A stretch of DNA of 58,188 nt. It comes from Caballeronia sp. SEWSISQ10-4 2. GTDB taxonomy: Bacteria; Pseudomonadota; Gammaproteobacteria; Burkholderiales; Burkholderiaceae. Position 1 is the stretch's first letter. Every line of letters starts with the position of its first letter. The translations under genes were made by a program, and so were the position numbers. The notes under the pieces were generated by a model. That model had not been told where the DNA came from and made no database searches. It saw only the letters and a list, made by a program, of their open reading frames with translations. Where the stretch lies: NCBI RefSeq assembly GCF_030464885.1, contig NZ_JALPRJ010000055.1:1-58188 (forward strand). Direction: 5' to 3'. Of the stretch, positions 15,019 through 24,132 are shown one piece after another.

Positions 15019-16353
15019 CTATTCGGCGTCTTCTTTCAGATGCGGTAGAGCCGAGGTTTCGCCAGGCGTCAGCAGGCCGACCTGGGCGTAGACACGGAGC
15101 TTTTCGCGCGTATCGTTGATGTCCAGGTTGCGCATGGTCAACTGCCCGATCCGGTCGCGCGGCGAGAACGTCGACGCAACTTTTTCCATCGACAACCGTT
15201 CCGGCTGATAGGTCAGGTTCGGCGACTTCGTGCTCATGATCGAATAGTCATTCCCGCGCCGAAGTTCAATGGTCACTTCACCGGTGATTGCACGGGCAAC
15301 CCAACGCTGGGCGGTTTCGCGAAGCATGATCGCCTGCGGATCGAACCAGCGGCCCTGGTACAGCAAGCGGCCGAGACGGCGGCCGCTATCACGGTACTGC
15401 TCGATCGTGTCCTCGTTGTGGGTGCCCGTCACGAGCCGCTCGTACGCAATGTGCAGCAGCGCAAGCCCCGGCGCCTCGTAGATCCCGCGACTCTTCGCCT
15501 CGATGATCCGGTTCTCGATCTGATCGCTCATTCCGAGTCCGTGGCGCCCGCCGATACGGTTTGCCTCCAGCATCAACTCGACCGCATCCGGGAACTCCAC
15601 GCCGTTCAGTGCGGTCGGCCTGCCCTCTACGAAACGCACCGTGACCTGTTCCTTAGCGATCTGCACGTCGTCGCGCCAGAACGCCACGCCCATAATCGGA
15701 TTGACGATCTGCATGCCACTTTCGAGGCTTTCGAGGTCCTTGGCTTCGTGCGTCGCACCCAGCAGATTGGAGTCGGTCGAGTAAGCTTTCTCCGCTGACA
15801 TCTTGTAGTCGAATCCGGACTTGCGCATGAATTCGGACATCTCGGCGCGCCCACCCAGTTCGTCGATGAACGCCTGATCTAGCCACGGCTTGTAGATCTT
15901 GAGGTCCGGGTTCACCAAGAGGCCATAACGATAAAACCGCTCGATGTCGTTGCCTTTATACGTGCTGCCGTCGCCCCAGATATTGACGCTATCCTGCTTC
16001 ATCGCGGCGACGAGCATGGTTCCCGTCACGGCGCGGCCGATCGGCGTCGTATTGAAATAGGTCACGCCAGCGGTTGAAATATGGAACGCGCCAGACTGCA
16101 AAGCCGCAATGCCCTCGGCGACGAGCTGCGCCCGGCAGTCAATCAACCGCGCGCCTTCTGCGCCGTACTGTATCGCTCGACGGGGAATCTCATCGTAATC
16201 ATCTTCGTCGGGCTGGCCCAGGTTGGCGGTGTACGCGAACGGTACGGCACCTTTGAGGCGCATCCAATGCAGCGCGGCACTGGTATCGAGCCCGCCGGAG
16301 AACGCGATTCCGACGCGCTGCTGGACGGGAAGGCTTTCGAGAATGGTGGTCAT
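15019..16353 (-). CDS. argG: Argininosuccinate synthase (long, E. coli-type)
   Basis: A 444-residue enzyme that joins citrulline and aspartate with ATP to give argininosuccinate in arginine synthesis. The ATP-pyrophosphatase P-loop is AFSGGLDTSAALHW near residues 17-30; GDGSTYKGNDIERFYRYG near 127-144 and EANRIGGRHGLGMSDQIENR near 263-282 are intact. Its length and sequence match the approximately 447-residue E. coli type rather than the approximately 405-residue type common in many bacteria, so it may be an additional copy. It stands alone, with a 346-base upstream region holding a perfect dyad. Neighbouring asparaginase could provide aspartate, one of its substrates. Confidence 0.95.
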   Translation of the reverse strand: MTTILESLPVQQRVGIAFSGGLDTSAALHWMRLKGAVPFAYTANLGQPDEDDYDEIPRRAIQYGAEGARLIDCRAQLVAEGIAALQSGAFHISTAGVTYFNTTPIGRAVTGTMLVAAMKQDSVNIWGDGSTYKGNDIERFYRYGLLVNPDLKIYKPWLDQAFIDELGGRAEMSEFMRKSGFDYKMSAEKAYSTDSNLLGATHEAKDLESLESGMQIVNPIMGVAFWRDDVQIAKEQVTVRFVEGRPTALNGVEFPDAVELMLEANRIGGRHGLGMSDQIENRIIEAKSRGIYEAPGLALLHIAYERLVTGTHNEDTIEQYRDSGRRLGRLLYQGRWFDPQAIMLRETAQRWVARAITGEVTIELRRGNDYSIMSTKSPNLTYQPERLSMEKVASTFSPRDRIGQLTMRNLDINDTREKLRVYAQVGLLTPGETSALPHLKEDAE

Positions 16354-16699
16354 GTAGGAATCGTGTGGTTAAGATCTGACGTATTAGCTAACAGAGGCGG
16401 AACTGCGCCTCCGACTCGATAACGCAATGGGGTTGTTCGATAGTCGCGCCCCGGAAGTTGAAAATTTAAGGAACGATTTTCAACGATTTGGACGTCGCTG
16501 TCGAATGACCCGCAATGATTTTGAGTTTTGACACGGCCTCGGCCTGTCACAAACATCGGAGGTCGGCTCACAACGCTCGCCCGTGTCCAGATCGGCAGAC
16601 ATTCTCCGTCCGGCCGACGGTGGACCGTGCGGCGCAACAAGACTCGCATGGCGCCCGGGGCCAACGACCCGCCGCCAAGGTCGGGCACAGGAGCCCAAG
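16354..16699. other. argG upstream region, no gene seen
   Basis: The 346 bases between argG and the end of the asparaginase gene carry a small hairpin (GAGGCG...CGCCTC, about 16394-16411) and the dyad at 16457-16484. The rest shows no credible gene. It should hold the argG promoter. Confidence 0.6.
16457..16484. promoter_or_regulatory. Perfect 9-bp dyad upstream of argG (candidate operator)
   Basis: GTTGAAAAT at 16457-16465 and ATTTTCAAC at 16476-16484, separated by 10 bases, about 105 bases before the argG start. The A/T-rich symmetric arms with 19-base centre-to-centre spacing fit a dimeric regulator. The regulator is unknown. Confidence 0.45.
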
Positions 16700-17719
16700 T
16701 CAGTAATTCAAAAAAGCATCCTGGAGCTTGCGGGCACAATTTTCTCCAGTGAGCGCCAGCATCATCAGGATGCGCGCCTTGTGCGGAACCTGATCGTCCG
16801 TTACCAGCCAGTCGTAGCGATCATCGGGCTGAGCCGCATTGCGGATGACCACGCCCCCTCCTGTCCGTGAACCGCGGACAACATGAATACCGCGCAATCT
16901 CGCGTCGACCAGAGAGGCAACTATTGAGGTCGCCACATTGCCGTTGCCGGTCGCGGCATAGATGACCGCCTTCACACCTGAGTCAAGCATGGCACGCACC
17001 ATCGCTTCGTTCATGCCTCCATGCGCATAGATGATACCGACCTCCGGCACCTCGTCGATCTCGTCGATCGACCATTCGCTTTCCATCGTGTGGCGACGCG
17101 CCGGCAGCCGGTAAAAGATCGGCTCGCCTTCGACAATAAATCCCAAGGGGCCGTAGGGTGACCTGAACGCATCTTGCTTGAACGTATTCGTCTTGACGAC
17201 ATCACGCGCCGTGTGGATCTCATCGTTCGCGACGACCAGTGTGCCCTTGCTGTGTGCAACCTGACTCGCCGCCACGACGATCGCGTGGTAGAGGTTAAGC
17301 GGTCCATCCGAACTCAGTGCGGACGGTGGACGCATCGCGCCCACCACGACTACCGGCTTCGTGCTCTTGAGCGTCAGATGGAGGAAATAAGCCGTCTCAT
17401 CGATTGTGTCGGTGCCGTGTGTGACGACAATGCCGTCAACATTGTCCCGTTTCAGCAGCGATGAAATTCGCTTGCCCAACTGCAGCAGTTGCGCGTTGCC
17501 GAAATTTTCCGAACCGAACTGAAATAGCTGCTCTGTCCTGATGTCGGCAATCGATGCCGCGACCGGCAAATCCGCAAGAATGTCGTCGATAGGCAGCACG
17601 GAGCAGTCATACGCCGACGTGTTGATCGACGAGGCGCCGCGGCCTGCAATCGTGCCGCCCGTGCCGATCAGCACAATCCGCGCTTTCGGCCGCGCAGCCA
17701 TTGCGATATCGCGCGTCAT
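16700..17719 (-). CDS. Asparaginase
   Basis: A 339-residue L-asparaginase/glutaminase-family enzyme that hydrolyses asparagine to aspartate and ammonia. The first catalytic Thr is T23 in IGTGGTIAGRG, and the second site is THGTDT at 100-105 with T103 and D104. Later segments AMRPPSALSSDGPLNLYHAI and YAATGNGNVATSIV agree. No export signal is visible, so it is probably cytoplasmic. The ATG at 17719 overlaps the stop of the D-amino acid dehydrogenase gene as ATGA, implying translational coupling; an upstream in-frame codon was rejected for that reason. It is the last gene of a three-gene operon with a binding protein and a D-amino acid dehydrogenase. Confidence 0.92.
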   Translation of the reverse strand: MTRDIAMAARPKARIVLIGTGGTIAGRGASSINTSAYDCSVLPIDDILADLPVAASIADIRTEQLFQFGSENFGNAQLLQLGKRISSLLKRDNVDGIVVTHGTDTIDETAYFLHLTLKSTKPVVVVGAMRPPSALSSDGPLNLYHAIVVAASQVAHSKGTLVVANDEIHTARDVVKTNTFKQDAFRSPYGPLGFIVEGEPIFYRLPARRHTMESEWSIDEIDEVPEVGIIYAHGGMNEAMVRAMLDSGVKAVIYAATGNGNVATSIVASLVDARLRGIHVVRGSRTGGGVVIRNAAQPDDRYDWLVTDDQVPHKARILMMLALTGENCARKLQDAFLNY

Positions 17720-18972
17720 GAGCGTCCACCCAAGCTGAACATCGTGCAATCGATTGCCGTGGGCCTTTGGGTGATCAAGTCATCGAGCAGTTGAGCGCAA
17801 CCGGTCGCGAGCGTGAAGCCGAGCGCACCTTGGCCAACGTTCAACCACAGATTTCTAATGGGCGTCGGTCCAATAATCGGCATGCCGCTCGGCGTCGCGG
17901 GTCTCAGTCCGGCCCATTCATCGGCAGCCGAATAGTCGCCAGCCTCCGGGAAGACCGCCTCCGCCTCACGGCGCAATGTCGCGAGCCGGTGGCGGTTGAG
18001 CGCGCGCGAGTAGCCGGCGATGTCGGCCATGCCTGCCACACGCATACGTTCACCGAGTCTGGCGTACACGACCTTGCGGGCGAAATCCGTCACGCTGATC
18101 ACCGGTGCGATACCACGGGATCTGACTGGAATCGTCAGGCTGTAGCCCTTCAGCGGATACACCGGCACCGCGACACCGACCGTCTTCAGCAGCTTCGCGC
18201 TCGCGCAACCCAACGCTACGACAATCTGCTCACCCGGCAGGCGGCGTGTGCCGGCCCAGGCTTCGACACGTCCGCCCGGCGCATGCTTCAACGCGCTGAC
18301 GCCGGTCGCCAGCTCGAAAACGACGCCGCGCTCGCGCAGTACCTTCTCCAGGCTCACGCAGAATCGATAGCAATCCGCAGTGTCTTCGCTAGCCGTATAT
18401 ATGCCGCCGGCAATCTCGTTGCGAACAGCCTTGAGCGCGGGTTCGATTTGAACGCACGCTTCGTGATCGAGCGCCTGCTGCTCGCATCCGAGTGTGCGCT
18501 GGAATTCGAGAAGACCGACCGCCGACGCAAATGCGTTCGCGTCACGATGCAAGACCAGCTTGCCGGAACGTACATAGTTGAAATCGAGCGAGGGTTCGTC
18601 GTCGACCAGTTTGTGCATCAGCGCGCGGCTCAGGAATGACAATTCGAGCAAGTGTCGCGTCGACCGACCATTTTGCTGTCGCGTGCACGCCCGCACAAAC
18701 TGCATACACCAGCGCCACTGGTCCGGGTCCAGTGACGGACGAAAACGCATTGGTGAGTCGCCCCGCGTCAACCAACCCGGGATCTTCGACAGGATGCCTG
18801 GGCCGGCCAGCGGCGCAACATAGCTATACGAAAGTTGCGCGCCGTTCGCGTAGCTTGTTTCCAGAGCGACTTCGGGATGGCGGTCGACAATTGTCACACG
18901 ATGGCCTCCCGCATTGAGGTAATAGGCGGTCGTCAGGCCGATCACGCCTGCGCCAAGGACAAGTACGTCCAT
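17716..18972 (-). CDS. dadA: D-amino acid dehydrogenase small subunit-type FAD oxidoreductase
   Basis: A 418-residue DadA-family flavoprotein. The dinucleotide-binding motif VLGAGVIGLTTAYYLNAGGH is at residues 4-23, and the closing WAGLRPATPSGMPIIGPTPI and NVGQGALGFTLATG stretches near 345-395 are typical of DadA. It oxidatively deaminates D-amino acids and passes electrons to the respiratory chain at the inner membrane. It starts 5 bases after the binding-protein gene and overlaps the asparaginase start. With those neighbours, import and breakdown of a D-amino acid, perhaps D-asparagine or D-aspartate, is plausible. No alanine racemase gene (dadX) is adjacent, unlike the classical dad operon. 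The symbol reflects the family. Confidence 0.88.
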   Translation of the reverse strand: MDVLVLGAGVIGLTTAYYLNAGGHRVTIVDRHPEVALETSYANGAQLSYSYVAPLAGPGILSKIPGWLTRGDSPMRFRPSLDPDQWRWCMQFVRACTRQQNGRSTRHLLELSFLSRALMHKLVDDEPSLDFNYVRSGKLVLHRDANAFASAVGLLEFQRTLGCEQQALDHEACVQIEPALKAVRNEIAGGIYTASEDTADCYRFCVSLEKVLRERGVVFELATGVSALKHAPGGRVEAWAGTRRLPGEQIVVALGCASAKLLKTVGVAVPVYPLKGYSLTIPVRSRGIAPVISVTDFARKVVYARLGERMRVAGMADIAGYSRALNRHRLATLRREAEAVFPEAGDYSAADEWAGLRPATPSGMPIIGPTPIRNLWLNVGQGALGFTLATGCAQLLDDLITQRPTAIDCTMFSLGGRS

Positions 18973-18977
18973 GAGGT

Positions 18978-20123
18978 CTACATCTTGACGACGGTGAGCA
19001 GCGTCTGCTTGCCGCTTTTGTAGTCATACAGGGAGATCGAGCCTTGCTTCAGATCGCCATGCGCGTCGAACTGCGTGCGACCGAGCACGCCGACAAAGTC
19101 CGCACTCGGCATCGCTGCGAGAATGTCTGCAGTTTTGATCGAGTGGGCGCGTTTCATCGCATCGACGATGATGTACACAGCGTCGTAGGCGAACGGTGCG
19201 TTGAGCTGCACGTGCTGATGAAAGCGTGCTTCGTAGCGTTGCTCGAAAGCGGGACCGTCCGGCATTTTCTCGAGCGGCATGCCGGCGATCGAGCACACGA
19301 CGTTGTCGGCAGCAACGCCCGCCAGCTTGGCGAGCGAATCGGCGCACAGGCCATCGCCACCCAGCACGCGCGCTGCGATCGCGAGCTGGCGCGCCTGCTT
19401 CGCGAACGGGCCGCCGGTGGCGTCCATTCCCCCGTACATGATGATGTCCGGATGCTCGCCCTTGACCTTGGTGAGAATCGAACGGAAGTCGACCGCCTTG
19501 TCGTTGGTTGCGTCATGCGAGAGGACGGTTAAACCGTCCGCCTTCGCCTGCTTCTCGAACTCGTTGGCGAGACCCTGACCGTAAGCAGTCGCGTCGTCCA
19601 CGATCGCCACTGATTTCGCCCCGAGCGTTTTCTTCGCGTAGTCGGCCAGTGCCGGGCCCTGCTGGGCATCGGTCGCGACCACCCGGTAGGCAGTCTTGAA
19701 GCCTTGTTGCGTATAAACCGGATTGGTCGCCGATGGCGAGACCTCGACGATACCCGCGTCGCTGTAGATCTTCGAAGCCGGGATAGTGGTTCCCGAATTC
19801 ATGTGACCGACCACCGCGACAACCTTGTCGTCGACGAGTTTCTGCGCGACCTGCGTGCCTTGGCGCGGGTCCGACGCGTCGTCCTGTGCGTCCAACTCCA
19901 GCGTCACCTTCTGGCCGCCGATCACAAGCCCCTTTGCATTGATCTCCTCCACCGCGAGGCGGGCGCCGTTTTCGGTGTCCTTCCCCCACTCGGCATTCGC
20001 ACCGGTCAACGGCGCGGCATGTCCAATTTTGACAACTTCGTCTGCGAACGCGCCGGCAGAGCCGAGCATGATCAGACTCACTCCGATACGGGCGCATAGC
20101 TTGCCGTGACATCTGGTCAACAT
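18978..20123 (-). CDS. Branched-chain amino acid-type ABC substrate-binding protein (LivK-like)
   Basis: A 381-residue periplasmic binding protein. The signal peptide ends near AFA (about residue 26); the mature part begins DEVVKIGHAAPLTGANAEWG and continues with VVAVVGHMNSGTTIPASKIY and SVAIVDDATAYGQGLANEFE, the standard LivJ/LivK order. CCAGGAGAG precedes the ATG at 20123; an in-frame start 42 codons upstream was rejected because it would bury the signal. It is the first gene of an operon with dadA and asparaginase. No LivHMGF genes are adjacent, so it must borrow membrane components, possibly those of another Liv system. It is divergent from the GlxA-type regulator at 20332. Confidence 0.92.
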   Translation of the reverse strand: MLTRCHGKLCARIGVSLIMLGSAGAFADEVVKIGHAAPLTGANAEWGKDTENGARLAVEEINAKGLVIGGQKVTLELDAQDDASDPRQGTQVAQKLVDDKVVAVVGHMNSGTTIPASKIYSDAGIVEVSPSATNPVYTQQGFKTAYRVVATDAQQGPALADYAKKTLGAKSVAIVDDATAYGQGLANEFEKQAKADGLTVLSHDATNDKAVDFRSILTKVKGEHPDIIMYGGMDATGGPFAKQARQLAIAARVLGGDGLCADSLAKLAGVAADNVVCSIAGMPLEKMPDGPAFEQRYEARFHQHVQLNAPFAYDAVYIIVDAMKRAHSIKTADILAAMPSADFVGVLGRTQFDAHGDLKQGSISLYDYKSGKQTLLTVVKM

Positions 20124-20331
20124 GAGACTCTCCTGGTTATGCTGCTTGCTGGTTGGTGTCGCACTGACGCCCGTCGGGAACCGCTCGGGGACGTTGGACA
20201 GGACCGACTTTAGGGACGAAAAAATGGCCGGCATTGCGCCGAACCGCAAAAAAGTAGAAGAAACGCGACACGGTGGCCGAGTCCATTGATTGGCTTATAT
20301 ACTGGGTTCATCAACGCCTTACGGAATCGTC

Positions 20332-21417
20332 ATGGCTACCGAAAGAACACCGCTCGATGGCCAGGACCCGTTTCTTGGCCGGGGTCTCGTTGATCGGCTC
20401 GATCGCGCCAGTGTCAAGCGGGACGGCAACCCGTCACGCTCAGGCGCCGAGCTCAACATCGGTTTTCTGATCTGGCCCACCTTCCCATTGCTGTCGCTGG
20501 CCGGCTTCTGCGATGCGTTGCGCCATGCGGCGGATCTCGGCGACCAGAGCCGTCCTTTACGTTGCACATGGACGCTGCTCGGTATGGCCGATGAGACCGT
20601 GGAAGCGAGCTGCGGCGTGGCGGTGCCCGTGCATGCGGTACACGGTTCGCCGCGGCAATTCGATTACCTCGTCGTGATCGGCGGTCTTCTGCCGAAACTT
20701 GATCAGGTTGACCGGCGCTACTGGGACTATTTGCGCGAGGCCGACGCCGAAGGCGTGCCGCTGATCGGCATGTGCACCGGCAGTTTCGTGCTGGCCAAAG
20801 CCGGCTTGATGCAGGACCGCGTCGCTTGCGTGCACGCGTTTCACTTCGAAGACTACAAGACGATGTTTCCAGGTTTGCGGGTCATCGCCAATTCAGACTA
20901 CTTGATTGACGGCAACCGCATCACATGCGCGGGCGGTGTGTCGGTCCTTGAACTGGCAACGCGTTTGATCAGCTTGCATTGCGGCCCGGACAGAGCCTCC
21001 AAGGTCATTCATCAAATGACGGTCAGCCGTCTGGGCGGCACGTCGTTCGTGGAGCGCCGCAAGGCACTGGGCTATCTGGCGGTCGGTGATCTGCTGGTAC
21101 GGCACGCGATCGTGCTGATGGAAGAAAACCTGGAGGCGCCGCTCAACGTCGCGGTGATCGCGAAGATGACAGGCACGAGCGTCAGGCAACTCGAACGCAA
21201 CTTCCTGACGGAAACGGGGATGTCACCCAAGGAGTTTTATCGGGCGATGCGGCTTCGCTACGCGCGCTGGTTGCTGCTTAATACGACAAAACGCATCACG
21301 GTAATCGCCTACGAATGCGGCTTTGCCGACTCCGCGCATTTCATCCGCGGCTTCAAGGAAGTCTACGGCGTGACGCCCGGCAAGCTGAGGACGTCATTAG
21401 AAGACCGTCTGTCGTGA
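20332..21417 (+). CDS. GlxA-family transcriptional regulator (DJ-1/PfpI domain plus AraC DNA-binding domain)
   Basis: A 361-residue regulator. The N-terminal half is a glutamine-amidotransferase-like DJ-1/PfpI domain, NIGFLIWPTFPLLSLAGFCD near residues 42-61 with the nucleophile-elbow Cys in MCTGSFVLAKAG near 147-158. The C-terminal 100 residues form the AraC double helix-turn-helix: NVAVIAKMTGTSVRQLERNF and ITVIAYECGFADSAHFIRGF. The ATG at 20332 was preferred to a TTG 14 codons earlier. Relatives such as ArgR/GbdR control arginine or glycine-betaine catabolism. The divergent position suggests it activates the livK-like/dadA/asparaginase operon. Confidence 0.88.
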   Translation: MATERTPLDGQDPFLGRGLVDRLDRASVKRDGNPSRSGAELNIGFLIWPTFPLLSLAGFCDALRHAADLGDQSRPLRCTWTLLGMADETVEASCGVAVPVHAVHGSPRQFDYLVVIGGLLPKLDQVDRRYWDYLREADAEGVPLIGMCTGSFVLAKAGLMQDRVACVHAFHFEDYKTMFPGLRVIANSDYLIDGNRITCAGGVSVLELATRLISLHCGPDRASKVIHQMTVSRLGGTSFVERRKALGYLAVGDLLVRHAIVLMEENLEAPLNVAVIAKMTGTSVRQLERNFLTETGMSPKEFYRAMRLRYARWLLLNTTKRITVIAYECGFADSAHFIRGFKEVYGVTPGKLRTSLEDRLS

Positions 21418-22123
21418 GACAAGCGCACGCACCGTTGCTGCACTTGCCCCTGCAGACTATGCGCCCACACGCTGCGACGACCTGCAGTGCGACCGATCCA
21501 ATCGCCATAGCCGCGAAAGGTTCGGGCCGCGTCGGAGTACTCCGCGGTTTCCACCTAGAGGATTGCAGGACGCCTGCCCACCAGCTTCCCGGCGCGCTTA
21601 AAGACCCGTTGCTTAGGGCAGGCGTCCTACAGTCCTTAACAACCCCCGTCGTTCGTCCTGACTCAAACCAGTCATTAGCAAACCGCCGGCGGGAGTAAGG
21701 CGCGAATGACCGCTCCGGCCGACGACTTGCCGGATCGAGTCTGTACCTGAATGTCCGGTACCTGGACGGAACCGCCGTTCGAACGTCCGCTTGACAGCGT
21801 GAGCCAAAGTCCGTAGGTGGCCGGTCAAGGTCTGACGTCGAACGGCCTGCGTCGGCCAATTCCGGCACCCAGGGCCACCTCGAAAGCCCATCTCCGTATG
21901 GAAAGGGGCCCTGGCATTCTCGCTATCCAGGCATCTGAGCACTGGGCCGTCTGGTTACCGACGGCGTGAAATCACATCCGGCTGACTGGGCCCTGCCACT
22001 CGCTTAAGGTTTCTCGCATAAATGTCGATATCCATCGAAGGGGTGCCACAGTTGCGCCCGGTTTCTTCGTGAAGCCAACCATACCGCTTCATGTTATCCA
22101 CCGCGACTCAATAGGGCAGTTCG
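21418..22123. other. Intergenic gap with repeats, no gene seen
   Basis: About 700 bases between the GlxA regulator and a hypothetical lipoprotein. It contains the large inverted repeat at 21559-21636 and sequence related to the dispersed GAACGTCCG/TGGCCGGT repeat near 21780-21826. Open frames here are not convincing. Confidence 0.6.
21559..21636. repeat. Long imperfect inverted repeat (stem about 21 bp, loop 36 bases)
   Basis: AGGATTGCAGGACGCCTGCC (from 21559) pairs with the region ending at 21636; the core AGGACGCCTGCCC at 21567-21579 matches 21616-21628 perfectly. It lies 140 bases past the regulator. It could form a stable RNA stem or be a mobile-repeat end. There is no T-run for an intrinsic terminator. 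Confidence 0.7.
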
Positions 22124-22738
22124 ATGAAGATATCGTTTCGAATCCTGGCGCTCGTATTCGCCGCCATGCTGGAAAGCTGCGCGGTCTCACCCCGGTTGCT
22201 CGAACAGACAAGTTCGGCACGTTCGTCAATACCGGCGACGAATGTCCTCATCGTGGTAGACGGCAAAGCCTTTGGCAACCCGCCGTTCGGGCCTGGAGGC
22301 CATGCATACATGGACGCCATGGGGTTTGCATTGCAGGAGGGTCTCACGGGCCTGCCAGTGCATGTGGTCACGATAGATCCCATGCAACTTGAGAACCCAG
22401 AAATGAAAGCGCTAAACGAGATACATCCAAATTACGTTTTGCGGTTGCGTACACTTTCAGTCATCTCGCGTAACGCCGTGCCCATCACTGCCGTATGGCA
22501 ACTCGACGCATCCGAAGTCTCGACGACGGCTTCCCGGTTGCCAGGGCAGCCTCAATTGACACGCACCCAATTCAATTTCAGGGCTGTGTATCGAGCGCGA
22601 GCACAGGGACCAACTTGTTCGGGCAGTCTGTTGGGATCTGAGGACTCGGCTCGACGTTGCGGCGGAGCAATGGGTAAGGTTTTCGCCGATGCACTGCTTG
22701 ATGCACAGGTATTCACGCCAAGACAAACGCCTCAGTAA
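22124..22738 (+). CDS. Hypothetical lipoprotein
   Basis: A 204-residue protein with a lipoprotein-type signal: basic MKISFR, hydrophobic ILALVFAAML and a lipobox-like LESC with Cys at about residue 19. The Glu at the -2 position of the lipobox is unusual, so lipidation is not certain. The mature part contains NVLIVVDGKAFGNPPFGPGG, VHVVTIDPMQLENPEM and VWQLDASEV, suggesting alternating strands and helices, but I recognise no family. It stands alone between two repeat-rich gaps. The start follows a weak AGGGCAG. Confidence 0.6.
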   Translation: MKISFRILALVFAAMLESCAVSPRLLEQTSSARSSIPATNVLIVVDGKAFGNPPFGPGGHAYMDAMGFALQEGLTGLPVHVVTIDPMQLENPEMKALNEIHPNYVLRLRTLSVISRNAVPITAVWQLDASEVSTTASRLPGQPQLTRTQFNFRAVYRARAQGPTCSGSLLGSEDSARRCGGAMGKVFADALLDAQVFTPRQTPQ

Positions 22739-22879
22739 CTCGGCAGCGTCGCCCACTGATATTCGGCGGGGCAACATGAGCCATCCATTTGGTCATGGGA
22801 CCTGGTGTCCTACACGACGGGCCAATGGCCGTAGAAGGATCTCAGACCTTTCCTCAACTGACGCGCCCCTCTTTCTGGA

Positions 22880-23143
22880 TCAAGCAGTTCGTGTGTCCCG
22901 CGGCGACCGCTGAGATAATCTTTGCGTGGCTTCCCTCGCGATCCGCATAGCATTATCGAAGCTGATATCCGTGGCAACGTGCCTGTTATCAACGCTCACG
23001 AGCCAACGGTCGCCGCTGCAGCACCAACGAATCCTCCTCTCTTCAAGGAGCGGCGCAAACCACCGCCAAATAGAGGCATCCTCGGCGTTAGCGGCCAAGG
23101 CCGCCACCGCTCGGACTTGACCCATCTCACTCGAATTGCTCAC
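22880..23143 (-). CDS. Small hypothetical protein
   Basis: An 87-residue protein starting at a GTG preceded by AGAGGTGA. It is soluble, with IWRWFAPLLEERRIRWCCSG and LVSVDNRHVATDISFDNAMR suggesting a compact alpha/beta fold. No function is recognised. It lies 34 bases downstream of etfA on the same strand and might be read with it. A good ribosome-binding site and protein-like composition support it; the short length leaves doubt. Confidence 0.45.
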   Translation of the reverse strand: MSNSSEMGQVRAVAALAANAEDASIWRWFAPLLEERRIRWCCSGDRWLVSVDNRHVATDISFDNAMRIAREATQRLSQRSPRDTRTA

Positions 23144-23177
23144 CTGTCACCTCTTCGGACGTTGACCTTTCCTCGCT

Positions 23178-24119
23178 CTAAACTCTAGACAGTGTTGCCT
23201 CGAACTCCGGTACCACCGTGAACAGATCGCCCACCAGACCGTAGTCGGCCACGCTGAAAATCGGCGCTTCCGGGTCCTTGTTGATCGCCACGATGACCTT
23301 CGAGTCTTTCATGCCGGCCAGATGCTGAATTGCACCCGAGATGCCCACCGCGACGTACAGTTGCGGCGCGACGATCTTGCCCGTCTGGCCCACTTGGTAA
23401 TCGTTCGGCACAAAGCCCGCGTCCACTGCGGCGCGCGAGGCGCCGAGTGCTGCGTTCAGCTTGTCGGCCAGAGGCTCGAGCACCTTGGTGTAGTTTTCGC
23501 CGCTACCCAGACCGCGACCACCCGAGACGATGATCGACGCCGAGGTCAGCTCCGGACGGTCCAGCTTCGTCACTTCACGGCTGACGAACTGCGACAGGCC
23601 GCTATCCGCTGCCGCTTCGATCTTCTCGACCGCTGCGCTACCGCCTTCTGCCGCGACCGGATCGAAACTGGTCGAGCGCACCGTGATGACCTTGATCGGA
23701 TCCTGAGATTGAACTGTTGCGATCGCATTGCCTGCGTAGATCGGATGCTCGAATGTGTCGGCGGAATGGACTGCCGTGATATCGCTGATCTGTGCAACGT
23801 CGAGCTTCGCAGCAATACGCGGGGCAATGTTCTTGCCGTACGCGGTGGCCGGCGCGAGGATATGCGAGTAGTCCTTCGCGATGTTCAGCACCGTCGCTTC
23901 AACGTTTTCCGCGAGACCCGCTTCGAGTTGCGGCGCATCGGCCAACAATACCTTGGCGACACCTGCAACGTTCGCCGCCGCATCCGCCGCGCCTTGCGCG
24001 TTGTAACCCGCGACCAGCACGTGCACGTCACCGCCGATCTTCGCTGCCGCAGCAATCGTATTGAGCGTCGCCGCTTTCAGCGACGCGGCGTCGTGTTCCG
24101 CAATTACCAGAATCGTCAT
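23178..24119 (-). CDS. etfA: Electron transfer flavoprotein, alpha subunit
   Basis: A 313-residue ETF alpha chain. The N-terminal domain begins TILVIAEHDAASLKAATLN; the C-terminal FAD domain carries IIVSGGRGLGSGENYTKVLE near residues 195-214, VPNDYQVGQTGKIVAPQLYV near 233-252 and SGAIQHLAGMKDSKVIVAIN near 257-276. With the beta chain it accepts electrons from acyl-CoA and amine dehydrogenases and passes them to ETF-quinone oxidoreductase. The gene starts 13 bases after etfB. The acyl-CoA dehydrogenase at 33492 and the FAD amine oxidase at 27212 are possible donors. Confidence 0.95.
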   Translation of the reverse strand: MTILVIAEHDAASLKAATLNTIAAAAKIGGDVHVLVAGYNAQGAADAAANVAGVAKVLLADAPQLEAGLAENVEATVLNIAKDYSHILAPATAYGKNIAPRIAAKLDVAQISDITAVHSADTFEHPIYAGNAIATVQSQDPIKVITVRSTSFDPVAAEGGSAAVEKIEAAADSGLSQFVSREVTKLDRPELTSASIIVSGGRGLGSGENYTKVLEPLADKLNAALGASRAAVDAGFVPNDYQVGQTGKIVAPQLYVAVGISGAIQHLAGMKDSKVIVAINKDPEAPIFSVADYGLVGDLFTVVPEFEATLSRV

Positions 24120-24132
24120 TTCGTCCGTCTCC

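Noticed and set aside
20281..20331. TTG start for the GlxA-type regulator
   Set aside because: Extra residues lack similarity to the family and no ribosome-binding site supports the TTG; the ATG at 20332 gives a typical length.
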